Source: Corynebacterium nuruki S6-4
Lineage (GTDB): Bacteria > Actinomycetota > Actinomycetes > Mycobacteriales > Mycobacteriaceae
NCBI RefSeq assembly: GCF_007970465.1
Contig: NZ_CP042429.1
Span: 2,480,001-2,544,000 of the forward strand
DNA length: 64,000 nt
Direction of reading: 5' to 3'
The notes under the pieces were generated by a model. It saw only the letters and a program-made list of their open reading frames with translations, was not told the DNA's origin and did no database searches. Numbering within the stretch: position 1 is the stretch's first letter; each line of letters starts with the position of its first letter. The position numbers were made by a program, and so were the translations under genes. Positions 40,475 through 50,694 of this stretch are shown here, piece by piece.

Positions 40475-42210
40475 GCCGGACACTGGTCATCGTCGGCGCC
40501 GGGCCGCGCACCACCGGCATCCTCCTGGCGCTTGCGGCCCTGCCGCCCCAGGCCGGTCCGGCGGTCGACATCCACGTCGTCGACCCGTACCCCGCCGGGC
40601 CCGGCCGTATCTGGCGCGACGATCAGCCGGCGGAGGTGTGGATGAACAACACCTCCGACGAGATCACCGTCTACGCCGACGGTGACCCCGGTGTCCCGGC
40701 CGCGGTGCCCGGACCGGGCCTCGCCGACTGGGCCGGTGGCCGCCGCTTCGTCCCCCGCCGGGAGGCCGCCGGCTACCTGCGGGACGCCTTCGGGCGGGCC
40801 GTCGCAGCACTCACCGACCCGGCGTCCCACCCCGGTGTCACCGTCACCGAACACCGCACCCGGGCGGAGCATGTCACCCCGGCCGACGGTGGTGTCCGGC
40901 AGGTGCGGCTGGCGGACGGCACGGAGCTGCGGGCCGACGTGGTGCTGCTGGCCCAGGGGCACCTCGACGTCGACCCCGGCGACTCCGGCGACCCGGGCGA
41001 CCCCGGCGACCCGGGCACAGTCGGGGAGGGGCACACCCCGCCCGGCTACACCGTCGACCAGGACTTCTCCGGGCTCCCGGCGGGGCAGGACGTCCTCGTC
41101 CGCGGATTCGGACTCGCCTTCATCGACCTCATGGAGATGCTCACCGAAGGCCGCGGCGGCCGGTTCGAGCACCGTACCGGACACAGTGCCGGTGATGCGG
41201 CCCGCGAACTCGTGCCGACCTACGTCCCCTCCGGCCGGGAGCCGGTGCTGTGGGTCGGGTCGCGACGCGGGGTGCCGTACCGGTCCAAGCCGGTCGACGG
41301 GCCGCCGACCGTGGAGCTGCGTCATCTGGTCCCGGCGACCCTCGACCGGGTGCCGCGGACGTCCGACGGCACGTTGGCACCCGGGCACCTGCGACGACTG
41401 CTGAGTGCCGAACTGCACAGTCAGTGGTCGGCGGTCACCGACGACGCACTGGACCTGCACCGCATCGACCGACCGCTCGACGGCCTCGCCTTCCCCGGTC
41501 GCCACGCCGTGGAACGCGAGGTGGAGCAGATCGCGCTGACGAACCTCATCCGGGCGACCGACCGGCGGCACCCGCAGGACGGCGTACTGTACAGCACCCT
41601 CGTGGCGTCCTATTTCGTCCTGCACGCACTGCTCGCCGAGGGACTGCTCGACGAGGAGGACCGGGCACTGGTCGCACGGGTGGAGGGCTCGTTCTCCTAC
41701 GTGTGCTCCGGGCCGCCGCCGGAGCGGCTCGGGAATCTTCTGGCGCTGCACCGCGCCGGGCTGGTCCGGTTTCTCGGGCCGGACACCCGCTTCCGCCGGA
41801 ACGCCGACGGGGGACCACGGTTCCGCGCCGACAGTCCCGTCGTCGGCGGCGACCCGGTCACCGCCGACCACCTGGTGGACGCCCGGTTGGCGCAGGTCAC
41901 GGTGCCGTCGGTGACGGACCCGGTGCTGCGCGGGCTGCTGGCGGACGGGGACCTCGTCGCCGGGACCGGGGCGTCCGGTGCGGCGGATTCGGTGTTCGTC
42001 GTCGACGCGGACAACCGTGCGGTCGGGGCGGACGGCGTGGCGTGTGACGGGCTGTTCCTGGTGGGGCCGTCGACCTCTGACCCGGTGCGGGAGGGGTTCG
42101 GGCGCCCCGGGCAGCGGACCCGGGTTTTCCCGGCGAACCGGCGGGTCGCGGAGGCGGTGGCGGGGGCGTTGGCGGGTGACCGCACGCTGAGTGCCCCGGG
42201 CACGGTGTGA
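40471..42210 (+). CDS. FAD/NAD(P)-binding protein
   Basis: A 579-residue flavoprotein. The N-terminus is a Rossmann FAD site (TLVIVGAGPRTTGILLALAAL), followed by VDPYPAGPGRIWRDDQ and WMNNTSDEITVYAD, hallmarks of the FAD/NAD(P)-binding family of actinobacterial oxidoreductase-like proteins. A GDPGDPGD repeat lies at about residue 170, and the C-terminus has GLFLVGPSTSDPVREGFGRPGQRTRVFPANR. It may supply or use reduced flavin for the two luciferase-like proteins, or be a second oxygenase. It is the last gene of the operon; the MFS operator begins 21 bp after its stop. Confidence 0.82.
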   Translation: MSRTLVIVGAGPRTTGILLALAALPPQAGPAVDIHVVDPYPAGPGRIWRDDQPAEVWMNNTSDEITVYADGDPGVPAAVPGPGLADWAGGRRFVPRREAAGYLRDAFGRAVAALTDPASHPGVTVTEHRTRAEHVTPADGGVRQVRLADGTELRADVVLLAQGHLDVDPGDSGDPGDPGDPGTVGEGHTPPGYTVDQDFSGLPAGQDVLVRGFGLAFIDLMEMLTEGRGGRFEHRTGHSAGDAARELVPTYVPSGREPVLWVGSRRGVPYRSKPVDGPPTVELRHLVPATLDRVPRTSDGTLAPGHLRRLLSAELHSQWSAVTDDALDLHRIDRPLDGLAFPGRHAVEREVEQIALTNLIRATDRRHPQDGVLYSTLVASYFVLHALLAEGLLDEEDRALVARVEGSFSYVCSGPPPERLGNLLALHRAGLVRFLGPDTRFRRNADGGPRFRADSPVVGGDPVTADHLVDARLAQVTVPSVTDPVLRGLLADGDLVAGTGASGAADSVFVVDADNRAVGADGVACDGLFLVGPSTSDPVREGFGRPGQRTRVFPANRRVAEAVAGALAGDRTLSAPGTV

Positions 42211-42231
42211 GGAGAACGGACACACCACCAG

Positions 42232-42254
42232 ACTAACCTGTTTGACAGGTTAGT
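42232..42254. promoter_or_regulatory. palindromic operator upstream of the MFS transporter
   Basis: ACTAACCTGT-TTG-ACAGGTTAGT is a perfect inverted repeat with 10-bp arms and a 3-bp centre, 24 bp before the MFS start codon, a typical spot for TetR-type repression of an efflux gene. A CATTCT box lies 7 nt before the start, so the operator would cover the -35 region. No TetR gene is adjacent. Confidence 0.75.
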
Positions 42255-42278
42255 TGGTCATCGGGCATTCTCACCCCC

Positions 42279-43472
42279 ATGAACAACGCGCACCCCGCCT
42301 CGCCGCCACGCAGCTCCGCGTCGCTCGTCGCCGCCGTCCTCGGCCTCATGGTCGTCGTCATGGCGCACTCGAACATGCCGACGCCGCTGTACTACATCTA
42401 CGGCCGTGACTTCGAGGTCACCACCGGCGCCATCACCGTGATCTACGTGATGTACGCCGTCGGCATCGCCGTGGGACTTGTCCTGGTCAACGCCGTCACC
42501 GCCCGCGTCGGGCAGCGGTACACCCTCGTCCTCGCCGCCGCCGCAGGGATCGTCAGCAACCTGCTGTTCCTGGTCGCCGACGGCATCGGCTGGCTGCTGG
42601 CCGCCCGGATCTTCACCGGCATCGCCTGCGGCTTCGTCATGAGCGTGGGCACCACCCTGGCGGTGGAACTCACCGCCGCGGAACACCGGCAGCGCACCGC
42701 GGTCGCCGCCACCGCCTGCAACGTCTCCGGCATGGGACTCGGCCCGGTGCTCGGCGGCATCGCCGCGGACCACGCCGCGTCCCCGGTGACGGTGGTGTTC
42801 ACGGTGCACCTCGCACTCCTGGTGCTCCTCGTGGTCCAGCTGGTCCTGCTCCGCCGGGCGGACACCACCGGACCCGTGCCCTGGACCGGGTGGTTCCGCC
42901 CGCCGAGTGCCGCAGGCTTCCGGCCGGCGTTCTACGGGCTCGCCCTGATCGGCCTGGCAGGCGTGGGGGTCTTCGGCCTCATCGCCGCGCTCACCCCGGC
43001 GTTCCTCACGGAGATCGGGGTGGACGCCTCCTTCACCGTCAGTGGTCTGGTCGTCGCCTGCACGTTCGCGGGCTCCGCGGTCGCCCAGTTCGCGTTGAAA
43101 CGGGTCGGACTGCGGTCCGGCGTCCTGACCGGGGCGTCCGCCGTCATCCTGGGCCTGGTGCTGCTGGCGGTCGCCGTCGGCACCGGACAGATGTGGCTCT
43201 ACATTCTCGCCGCCGTGGTCAGCGGAATCGGGCAGGGGATGACCCTCTCCCGCTCGGTCGCCGCGGTCTCCGCCGCCGCGCAGGACGCCGCCGAACGCGT
43301 CTCCGCGGTATCGCTGTTCTACTTCCTCGTCTACCTGCTGGCGTCCGTCCCCGTCGTTCTCGTGGGCGTCGTCCAGCGCAGTGCCGGGCTCGGGACCGCC
43401 GCCGTCGCGTTCTCCGTACTGTCCGCCGTCGTCGTCGCCGTCGGGGTGGCCCTTGCCGGACGCCGCCTCTGA
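42279..43472 (+). CDS. MFS transporter
   Basis: A 397-residue major facilitator transporter with 12 predicted helices. The first half has MAHSNMPTPLYYIYGRDFEVTTGAITVIY and the loop 2-3 region VNAVTARVGQRYT. The helix-5 region TACNVSGMGLGPVLGGIAAD resembles the drug-antiporter motif C. Export of a toxic compound is the simplest reading, given the palindromic operator immediately upstream. The CGNR regulator gene follows 77 bp later on the same strand. Confidence 0.87.
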   Translation: MNNAHPASPPRSSASLVAAVLGLMVVVMAHSNMPTPLYYIYGRDFEVTTGAITVIYVMYAVGIAVGLVLVNAVTARVGQRYTLVLAAAAGIVSNLLFLVADGIGWLLAARIFTGIACGFVMSVGTTLAVELTAAEHRQRTAVAATACNVSGMGLGPVLGGIAADHAASPVTVVFTVHLALLVLLVVQLVLLRRADTTGPVPWTGWFRPPSAAGFRPAFYGLALIGLAGVGVFGLIAALTPAFLTEIGVDASFTVSGLVVACTFAGSAVAQFALKRVGLRSGVLTGASAVILGLVLLAVAVGTGQMWLYILAAVVSGIGQGMTLSRSVAAVSAAAQDAAERVSAVSLFYFLVYLLASVPVVLVGVVQRSAGLGTAAVAFSVLSAVVVAVGVALAGRRL

Positions 43473-43549
43473 CCCTGTATCCGATGCTGCCTGAGGTGCC
43501 GCAGCAGGGACGGTGCAGTCGGAAGCGCACAGGAGCACACAGGAGCACA

Positions 43550-44146
43550 ATGGTGGGCATGAGTGAGATCCTCTTTCTCGGCGGACGCCCCAGCCTCGAC
43601 CTCGTGAACACCCTGCGTGGGCGCAACGACGACGTCCTGGGGCGGCGCGACCTGCTCGCGGACGCCGAGGGGCTGCGGGACTGGATCAGCCGTGCCGGCG
43701 ACGAGGCCGACTGGTTCACCCTCGATGCACCGGCCGGTATGCCGACCGACACCGAACTGGCGGATGCCGTCCACCTGCGGGAGGCCGTCCATGACCTGGC
43801 ACTGGGGAACGTGGAACCGGCGGATCTCGATACCGTGAACCGGCTGGCCCTGTCTCAGCCGGTGCCCGCGCTGACCTGGGACGGTACGTCGTTTGCGGTG
43901 GCCGGGGAAGACGGGCCGGCTACGGTCTCCCAGGTTCTCGGTCTGTTGGCGGCGGATGCGGTGAATCTCTTCGCCACGACCGCGCCCGAACGCATCAAGG
44001 AGTGCGCCCAGCCGCGGTGCGGCATGGTCTTCCTCGACACGTCACGGGGCAACCGGCGGCGGTGGTGCTCCATGTCCACCTGCGGGAACCGTGCGAAGGT
44101 GAAGCGTTTCGATGACCGGGCCCGGGAGGCCGCGGCCGGCGCTTAG
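43550..44146 (+). CDS. CGNR zinc-finger (ABATE domain) regulator
   Basis: A 198-residue putative transcription factor. The N-terminal ABATE/DUF1470 domain has [18 protein letters not shown] and a helical middle. The C-terminal zinc finger spans about the last 45 residues: [10 protein letters not shown], then [18 protein letters not shown], giving four Cys and the CGNR signature that probably binds DNA. It may control the MFS gene upstream. The ATG at 43550 has AGGAG 4 nt upstream; an ATG three codons later is possible. AGGAGCACA occurs twice in tandem at the ribosome site. Confidence 0.85.
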   Translation: MVGMSEILFLGGRPSLDLVNTLRGRNDDVLGRRDLLADAEGLRDWISRAGDEADWFTLDAPAGMPTDTELADAVHLREAVHDLALGNVEPADLDTVNRLALSQPVPALTWDGTSFAVAGEDGPATVSQVLGLLAADAVNLFATTAPERIKECAQPRCGMVFLDTSRGNRRRWCSMSTCGNRAKVKRFDDRAREAAAGA

Positions 44147-44182
44147 GTGTACTTCCCCTCGTGGTTGTGGACGCCGCCTGCA

Positions 44183-44299
44183 GGTGTCGGGTTCACGAAC
44201 CGAGGGGTCGGTCGTGTCCCGGGGCGGTCGGGTTCACGAACCGAGGTGCGCACTGAGGACAGGAAAATCGACCTGTCGGTTCGTTCCGCGCGCATCGGG
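44183..44299. repeat. 117-bp dispersed repeat, copy B
   Basis: Same length and order of conserved blocks as 28775-28891. Here the palindrome GGGTTCACGAACCGAGG occurs twice (about 44189 and 44230), and GACAGG-N8-CCTGTC forms a clean hairpin. It fills the gap between the CGNR gene and the small minus-strand genes by clpB. Short frames through it (minus strand, starting MRAERTDRS) are not conserved as protein. Confidence 0.75.
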
Positions 44300-44318
44300 G
44301 GTTCCGCGGACACCGGGG

Positions 44319-44483
44319 TCAGTGTCGGTGCTCTGCCCGCCACTCGGCCTCTTCTCTGCGTCGGCGCTCGACCTTTTTCACGATGTCCGGGTGCCGGCGC
44401 TGAATGGTTTCAAGTACCCGGGTGGCGCCTTCCTGGCGGATGCGCTCGGTAAGTTCGTCATCGGCGGGCTTCCGTGTGCTCAC
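44319..44483 (-). CDS. small basic/acidic helical protein, unknown
   Basis: A 54-residue, highly charged, predicted all-helical protein ([45 protein letters not shown]), not recognised. It starts with GTG 7 nt after a strong GGAGG, and the GTG overlaps the stop of the upstream gene by 3 bp (GTGA), so the two are translationally coupled. It is the second gene of a unit divergent from clpB and could be under HspR control. Confidence 0.6.
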   Translation of the reverse strand: MSTRKPADDELTERIRQEGATRVLETIQRRHPDIVKKVERRRREEAEWRAEHRH

Positions 44484-44809
44484 GGCATGTCCTCCTCGGT
44501 GGATGATGTCGAGCCCAGTGGGGATCCCGGGTGTTCTCCATCGGTTGTGACCTCGGTGATCAGTGCCGGCAGGCCCACGACGATGTGCCTGTCCTCGCGG
44601 CTCCGCAACGGTGATGCTGCGAGTTCGTTGAGGAACAGCCAACCTACCTCCTGTCTGAGATGGTCATCGGACGCGGTGAGTTCCAGAGCATCCATCAGCC
44701 GGTTCCACCACGACGTGCTGTTTCCGGCACTCTGCTGGCGCACGGCGACGATGACGGACACGATCAGGGCCCTACAGGCACCGCCGACCGGCGGGAAAGT
44801 GACGCACAT
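44480..44809 (-). CDS. unknown small protein divergent from clpB
   Basis: A 109-residue protein, not recognised. The N-terminus is hydrophobic ([15 protein letters not shown]), followed by a helical part ([34 protein letters not shown]) and a polar tail rich in Gly, Ser, Thr and Glu. The ATG at 44809 is chosen because a CAATTT box lies 7 nt upstream and TTGAGT lies 17 bp before that. The TTGAGT is part of the HspR operator shared with clpB. Longer forms from 44839 or 45115 would run over that operator or over clpB. Coupling to the next gene supports it being real. Confidence 0.55.
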   Translation of the reverse strand: MCVTFPPVGGACRALIVSVIVAVRQQSAGNSTSWWNRLMDALELTASDDHLRQEVGWLFLNELAASPLRSREDRHIVVGLPALITEVTTDGEHPGSPLGSTSSTEEDMP

Positions 44810-44825
44810 CACCACAAAATTGAAA

Positions 44826-44858
44826 CTTGAGTGGAACATACTCAACCCCCGCGCCGTT
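44826..44858 (+). promoter_or_regulatory. HspR operator (HAIR) and SigH-like promoter of clpB
   Basis: CTTGAGT-N7-ACTCAAC at 44826-44846 matches the HAIR consensus at 13 of 14 positions, the best in this window. GGAAC (44833-44837) inside it and CGTT (44855-44858), 17 bp further, form a SigH-like promoter like those of dnaK and dnaJ. HspR binding would cover the clpB -35 and, on the other strand, the TTGAGT -35 of the small gene at 44480-44809. Confidence 0.85.
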
Positions 44859-44981
44859 GTACCCTGTGTAACCGATAGAGTTGACAGCGGTAGGCTAAAG
44901 CCAAGCGGCAGGGACGCGACAGCGTCCACAGTGTGTGGCACAGCGACCGTCCGTCCACACACCAGCACGAAAGGGAGATAC

Positions 44982-47564
<2,583 letters not shown>

Positions 47565-47576
47565 CCCCCGCCCCCG

Positions 47577-47640
47577 AAATCTTCACCGCCCGGGGCACGG
47601 ATCCACCACCGGATCCGTGCCCCGGGCGGTGAAGATTTTT
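47577..47640 (+). terminator. clpB terminator; palindromic repeat, copy 3
   Basis: A perfect hairpin with 28-bp arms (47577-47604 and 47611-47638), a 6-nt loop ACCACC, and a T run: a textbook intrinsic terminator 12 bp after clpB. The outer arm AAATCTTCACCG has the same pattern as copies 1, 2 and 4, with the variable pair CT matched by AG on the other side. The inner arm is longer and unlike the other copies. Confidence 0.95.
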
Positions 47641-47707
47641 CTGCGTGGGGCCTGCGGTGCCCTCATCCCACCGGAATAGCGGGACGCCCCGGGCGGTTGC
47701 AGCGGAC

Positions 47708-48469
47708 GTGAACATCGATATCTGGTCCGACGTCGCCTGCCCGTGGTGCTTCATCGGCAAGCGCCGCTTCGAGACCGCACTCGCAGCCTTCCCCCACAAG
47801 GACGAGGTCACGGTGACGTGGCACTCCTACCAGCTGGACCCCACCCTCCCGGAGCACGACGACCGTACCGAGGCGGAGTACCTCGCGGCGTCCAAGGGTA
47901 TGCCGGTCGGGCAGGTCCGGGCCATGTTCGGCCACGTCGCCGAGCAGGCGGCGGGGGAGGGGCTGCACTACGACTTCGACAGTCTCGTCGTCGCGAACTC
48001 CATGCGGGCGCACCAGCTCATCCAGCTGGCCAAGGAGACGGACGCAGGGACGGACGCGGGGACGGACGCGGCCGATGCGACTGGGGCGGCCGGCACGGTG
48101 AACGCCGTCGAGGAGGCCCTGTTCCGGGCGCACTTCGAGGACGGCGAGGACATCGGGTCCCCGGCGGTGCTGGAGCGTGTCGGCGTCGCCGCCGGGCTGG
48201 ACGCCGCCGCGGTCCGTGATGAGCTGGATTCCGGCTCCCGGATCCCCGCCGTGGAACAGGATGTCCGGCAGGCGGCGACCCTCGGACTGAACTCGGTGCC
48301 GACGTTCGTACTGGACATGGCGCTGGCGGTGCCGGGGGCGCAGCCGGTCGAGGTGTTCGGCCGGGCGCTGGAGCAGGCGTGGGAGCGGTCGCACCAGGGG
48401 CTGACCACTGTGACCGGCGACAGTTCCGACGGGGATTCCGCCTGCGGTCCCGACGGCTGCCGGCTGTAG
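47708..48469 (+). CDS. DsbA-family thioredoxin-fold oxidoreductase (FrnE-like)
   Basis: A 253-residue cytoplasmic thioredoxin-fold protein. The active site DVACPWCFIGKRRFE gives the CPWC pair at residues 11 and 14, as in FrnE and related DsbA-like proteins. The helical insertion and the late cis-Pro segment LGLNSVPTFVLD are typical. No signal peptide is present. It carries a Thr/Asp/Ala-rich insert (KETDAGTDAGTDAADATG) encoded by a short tandem repeat, and ends in a Cys-containing tail (DSACGPDGC). It starts with GTG without a strong ribosome site. The role is probably disulfide exchange or isomerase activity. Confidence 0.85.
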   Translation: MNIDIWSDVACPWCFIGKRRFETALAAFPHKDEVTVTWHSYQLDPTLPEHDDRTEAEYLAASKGMPVGQVRAMFGHVAEQAAGEGLHYDFDSLVVANSMRAHQLIQLAKETDAGTDAGTDAADATGAAGTVNAVEEALFRAHFEDGEDIGSPAVLERVGVAAGLDAAAVRDELDSGSRIPAVEQDVRQAATLGLNSVPTFVLDMALAVPGAQPVEVFGRALEQAWERSHQGLTTVTGDSSDGDSACGPDGCRL

Positions 48470-48541
48470 TTTCCCCGGGGCTACGTTGCCCGTTCTCCGG
48501 ACATCCCGTCCGCGGGCGTGTCACCGGCTGATCCAGCGGCG

Positions 48542-48599
48542 CGGGTGTGCGTCGGCAGGGTGGATTTTCCCGCCGGGCCACCCTGCCGACGCACACCCG
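48542..48599. repeat. perfect 22-bp-arm inverted repeat
   Basis: Arms at 48542-48563 and 48578-48599 are perfectly complementary over 22 bp (beginning CGGGTGTGCGTCGGC) with a 14-nt loop containing TTTT. It lies between the DsbA-like gene and the ABC operon. No T run follows, so a Rho-independent terminator is uncertain; it may be a repeat of another family. Confidence 0.85.
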
Positions 48600-48644
48600 G
48601 AGGCAGCATCGACACCGCATCGCCGATAACACCGGCACCTGAGA

Positions 48645-48693
48645 TGACACCTGTCACACGAACCTGGTGACAGATGCGCGGCAACCCGTGACA
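48645..48693. promoter_or_regulatory. GTGACA repeat cluster before the ABC/two-component operon
   Basis: TGACA-CC-TGTCA at 48645-48656 is palindromic. The half-site GTGACA recurs at 48667-48672 and 48688-48693, 21 bp (two helical turns) apart, and in inverted form at 48652-48657. The cluster ends 45 bp before the ABC ATPase start. Binding by the NarL-type regulator of the same operon is a reasonable guess. Confidence 0.45.
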
Positions 48694-48737
48694 AACGCCT
48701 CTACCAGCGCCGACGCGTCCGCGGCACGATCGGAGGC

Positions 48738-49757
48738 ATGAGCACAGCAACCGAGCCCACGGCCACCCCGACCACCCGCCGCACCACCACCGCCCCCGTC
48801 ATCACCGTCCGGGACCTGACCCGCACCTACCGCCCCACCGGCAGGAAGAAAGACGCCTACACCGCCGTCGACGGCATCAGCTTCGAGGTCCGGCGCGGCG
48901 AAGTCTACGGCCTCCTCGGCACCAACGGCGCCGGGAAGACCTCCTCCCTCGAAGTCATCGAGGGCCTCGCCGCCCCCACCGGCGGCACCGTCGCCATCTT
49001 CGGCCACGACCCGAAGACCGACCGCGACATCGTCCGCCCCGACCTCGGCATCATGCTGCAGAACGGTGGCCTGCCCAAGGAACTCACCGTCGCCGAGACC
49101 ATGCGCATGTGGGCCGGCACCTGCTCCACCCCGCGTCCCACCGCCGAGGTCCTCGCCGAGGTCGACCTGACCCACCGGCTCACCACCCGCGTCGGCTCCC
49201 TCTCCGGCGGCGAGCAGCGACGCCTCGACCTCGCCTGCGCCCTGCTCAACGATCCCCGCGTCATCTTCCTCGACGAACCCACCACCGGCCTGGACCCCGA
49301 GTCCCGCGCCCGGACCTGGGAACTGCTCGCCGACCTGAAGGCCCGCGGCGTGACGATGGTCCTCACCACCCACTACCTCGAAGAGGCCGAACGCCTCGCC
49401 GACCGCATCGCGATCATGCATGCCGGCCGCATCGCCGTGGAAGGCAGCCTCGACGACCTCGTCGCCGCCGAGGGTGCGGAGATCACCGCGACCCTGCCGG
49501 GCAACGGTCCCGGCGCCGGCCCGGACGCCCTCCCGCACCTCCCGGACACCACCGGTTTCCCCGACTTCCCCGGAGCTCTCGTCAGCCGCGACGGTGACCG
49601 TCTCCGGATCCAGACAACCCACCTCCAGCGGGACGCCCACCGGCTCCTCGACTGGGCCGCCGCACAGGGCATCACCTTCGACCACTTCACCGCCCGCCCC
49701 GCCAGCCTCGAGCGCGTCTTCCACCGCATCGCCGGTGCCGACGCACAGGCCGCCTGA
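48738..49757 (+). CDS. ABC transporter ATP-binding protein (DrrA/CcmA type)
   Basis: A 339-residue ATPase of an ABC-2 type exporter. After a Thr-rich 20-residue start come Walker A LLGTNGAGKTS, Q-loop LGIMLQNGGLPKELTVAETMRMW, signature LSGGEQRRLDLACALL, Walker B VIFLDEPTTGLDPESR and the H-loop TTHYLEEAERLADR. The C-terminal part is the domain typical of DrrA-like proteins. A ribosome site (CGGAGGC) lies close to the ATG. It would power export of a drug or lipid with the next gene product. Confidence 0.93.
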   Translation: MSTATEPTATPTTRRTTTAPVITVRDLTRTYRPTGRKKDAYTAVDGISFEVRRGEVYGLLGTNGAGKTSSLEVIEGLAAPTGGTVAIFGHDPKTDRDIVRPDLGIMLQNGGLPKELTVAETMRMWAGTCSTPRPTAEVLAEVDLTHRLTTRVGSLSGGEQRRLDLACALLNDPRVIFLDEPTTGLDPESRARTWELLADLKARGVTMVLTTHYLEEAERLADRIAIMHAGRIAVEGSLDDLVAAEGAEITATLPGNGPGAGPDALPHLPDTTGFPDFPGALVSRDGDRLRIQTTHLQRDAHRLLDWAAAQGITFDHFTARPASLERVFHRIAGADAQAA

Positions 49758-49799
49758 CCGGGAAACCCTGACCGGAACACAGAGAAAGGAACACCCGTC

Positions 49800-50669
49800 A
49801 TGACCACTGCAACCAACACAACCCGCCCATCACAGCGCACCGCCACCCCGCCCCGCACCGGAGCGGCGTCCCGGATCGTCTCCCGCGTCACCGCCCTGGC
49901 CCGCTCCGAGACCCTCCAGTTCCTCCGCAACCGCACCCTGCTCATCAACGCCGCTGTCTTCCCCCTCGGCTTCGGCCTGGCGATGTTCTTCGTCACGAAG
50001 GCCGCCGACGGCTCCACCGTCACGGACGCCGCCGCCATGGCCCTGGAGTACTTCCTGGTCTTCGCCCTGATATTCGTGCAGTACTACACGGTGCTGTCGA
50101 TGGTCACGACCCGCCGCGACGAAGGCGTGATGAAACGGCTGCGCACCGGCGAGGCCCGCGATGCGGAGATCCTCGGCGCGTTCTCCTTCCCCGGCGGCGT
50201 CCTGACGGTCCTGCTCACCGTCGTCATGGTGGTCGTCCTCATCGTCCTCGGCGCCCCGGGGCCGGTGAACGTGCTGCCGGTCATCGTCGGCGTCCTGCTC
50301 GGTCTCGCGGTCTGCACCGGCCTGGCGCTGCTCACCAGCGGCATGACGAAGAACGCGGAAGCCGCCCAGATCACCTCCCTGCCGGTGATGGTCCTCATGT
50401 TCGCCTCGATGGGCAGCATCCGCCAGATGTTCCCCGACCAGGTCAACGACATCATCGGACGTACCCCGTTCGCCCTGGTCTTCGACCTCTCCGAGTACGG
50501 CTGGACGGGCAGCACCATGACCCAGCGCATCGCCGATGACGGCCCCGCCCCGCTGGACGCCGCGGGCGTCCTCGGGGAGACCTGGCCGATGATGGTCATG
50601 CTCGCCGCCTGGGCGGTCCTCTGCCTGTGGGCCGGTGCGAAGTACGTGAAGTGGGATGTCCGGAGCTGA
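49800..50669 (+). CDS. ABC-2 type transporter permease
   Basis: A 289-residue membrane protein with six hydrophobic helices and a Thr/Arg-rich cytoplasmic N-terminus, followed by SETLQFLRNRTLLINAAVFPLGFGLAMFF. It has RRDEGVMKRLRTGEARDAEILGAF in the coupling loop, typical of ABC-2 exporters. Its start is preceded by AGAAAGGA. With the preceding ATPase it forms one exporter; the downstream kinase and regulator probably adjust its expression, as in membrane-stress or antibiotic response modules. Confidence 0.9.
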   Translation: MTTATNTTRPSQRTATPPRTGAASRIVSRVTALARSETLQFLRNRTLLINAAVFPLGFGLAMFFVTKAADGSTVTDAAAMALEYFLVFALIFVQYYTVLSMVTTRRDEGVMKRLRTGEARDAEILGAFSFPGGVLTVLLTVVMVVVLIVLGAPGPVNVLPVIVGVLLGLAVCTGLALLTSGMTKNAEAAQITSLPVMVLMFASMGSIRQMFPDQVNDIIGRTPFALVFDLSEYGWTGSTMTQRIADDGPAPLDAAGVLGETWPMMVMLAAWAVLCLWAGAKYVKWDVRS

Positions 50670-50694
50670 CCGGCCGGGAACAGGAACTGACACA

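Noticed and set aside
40201..42228. Long minus-strand frame over the FAD/NAD(P) protein gene
   Set aside because: The plus-strand frame has a clear Rossmann motif and is coupled to its operon; the minus frame has no domain.
44112..44981. In-frame N-terminal extension of clpB by about 290 codons
   Set aside because: It runs through the 117-bp repeat, the HspR operator and the small genes; the ATG at 44982 has a ribosome site and gives the standard ClpB start.
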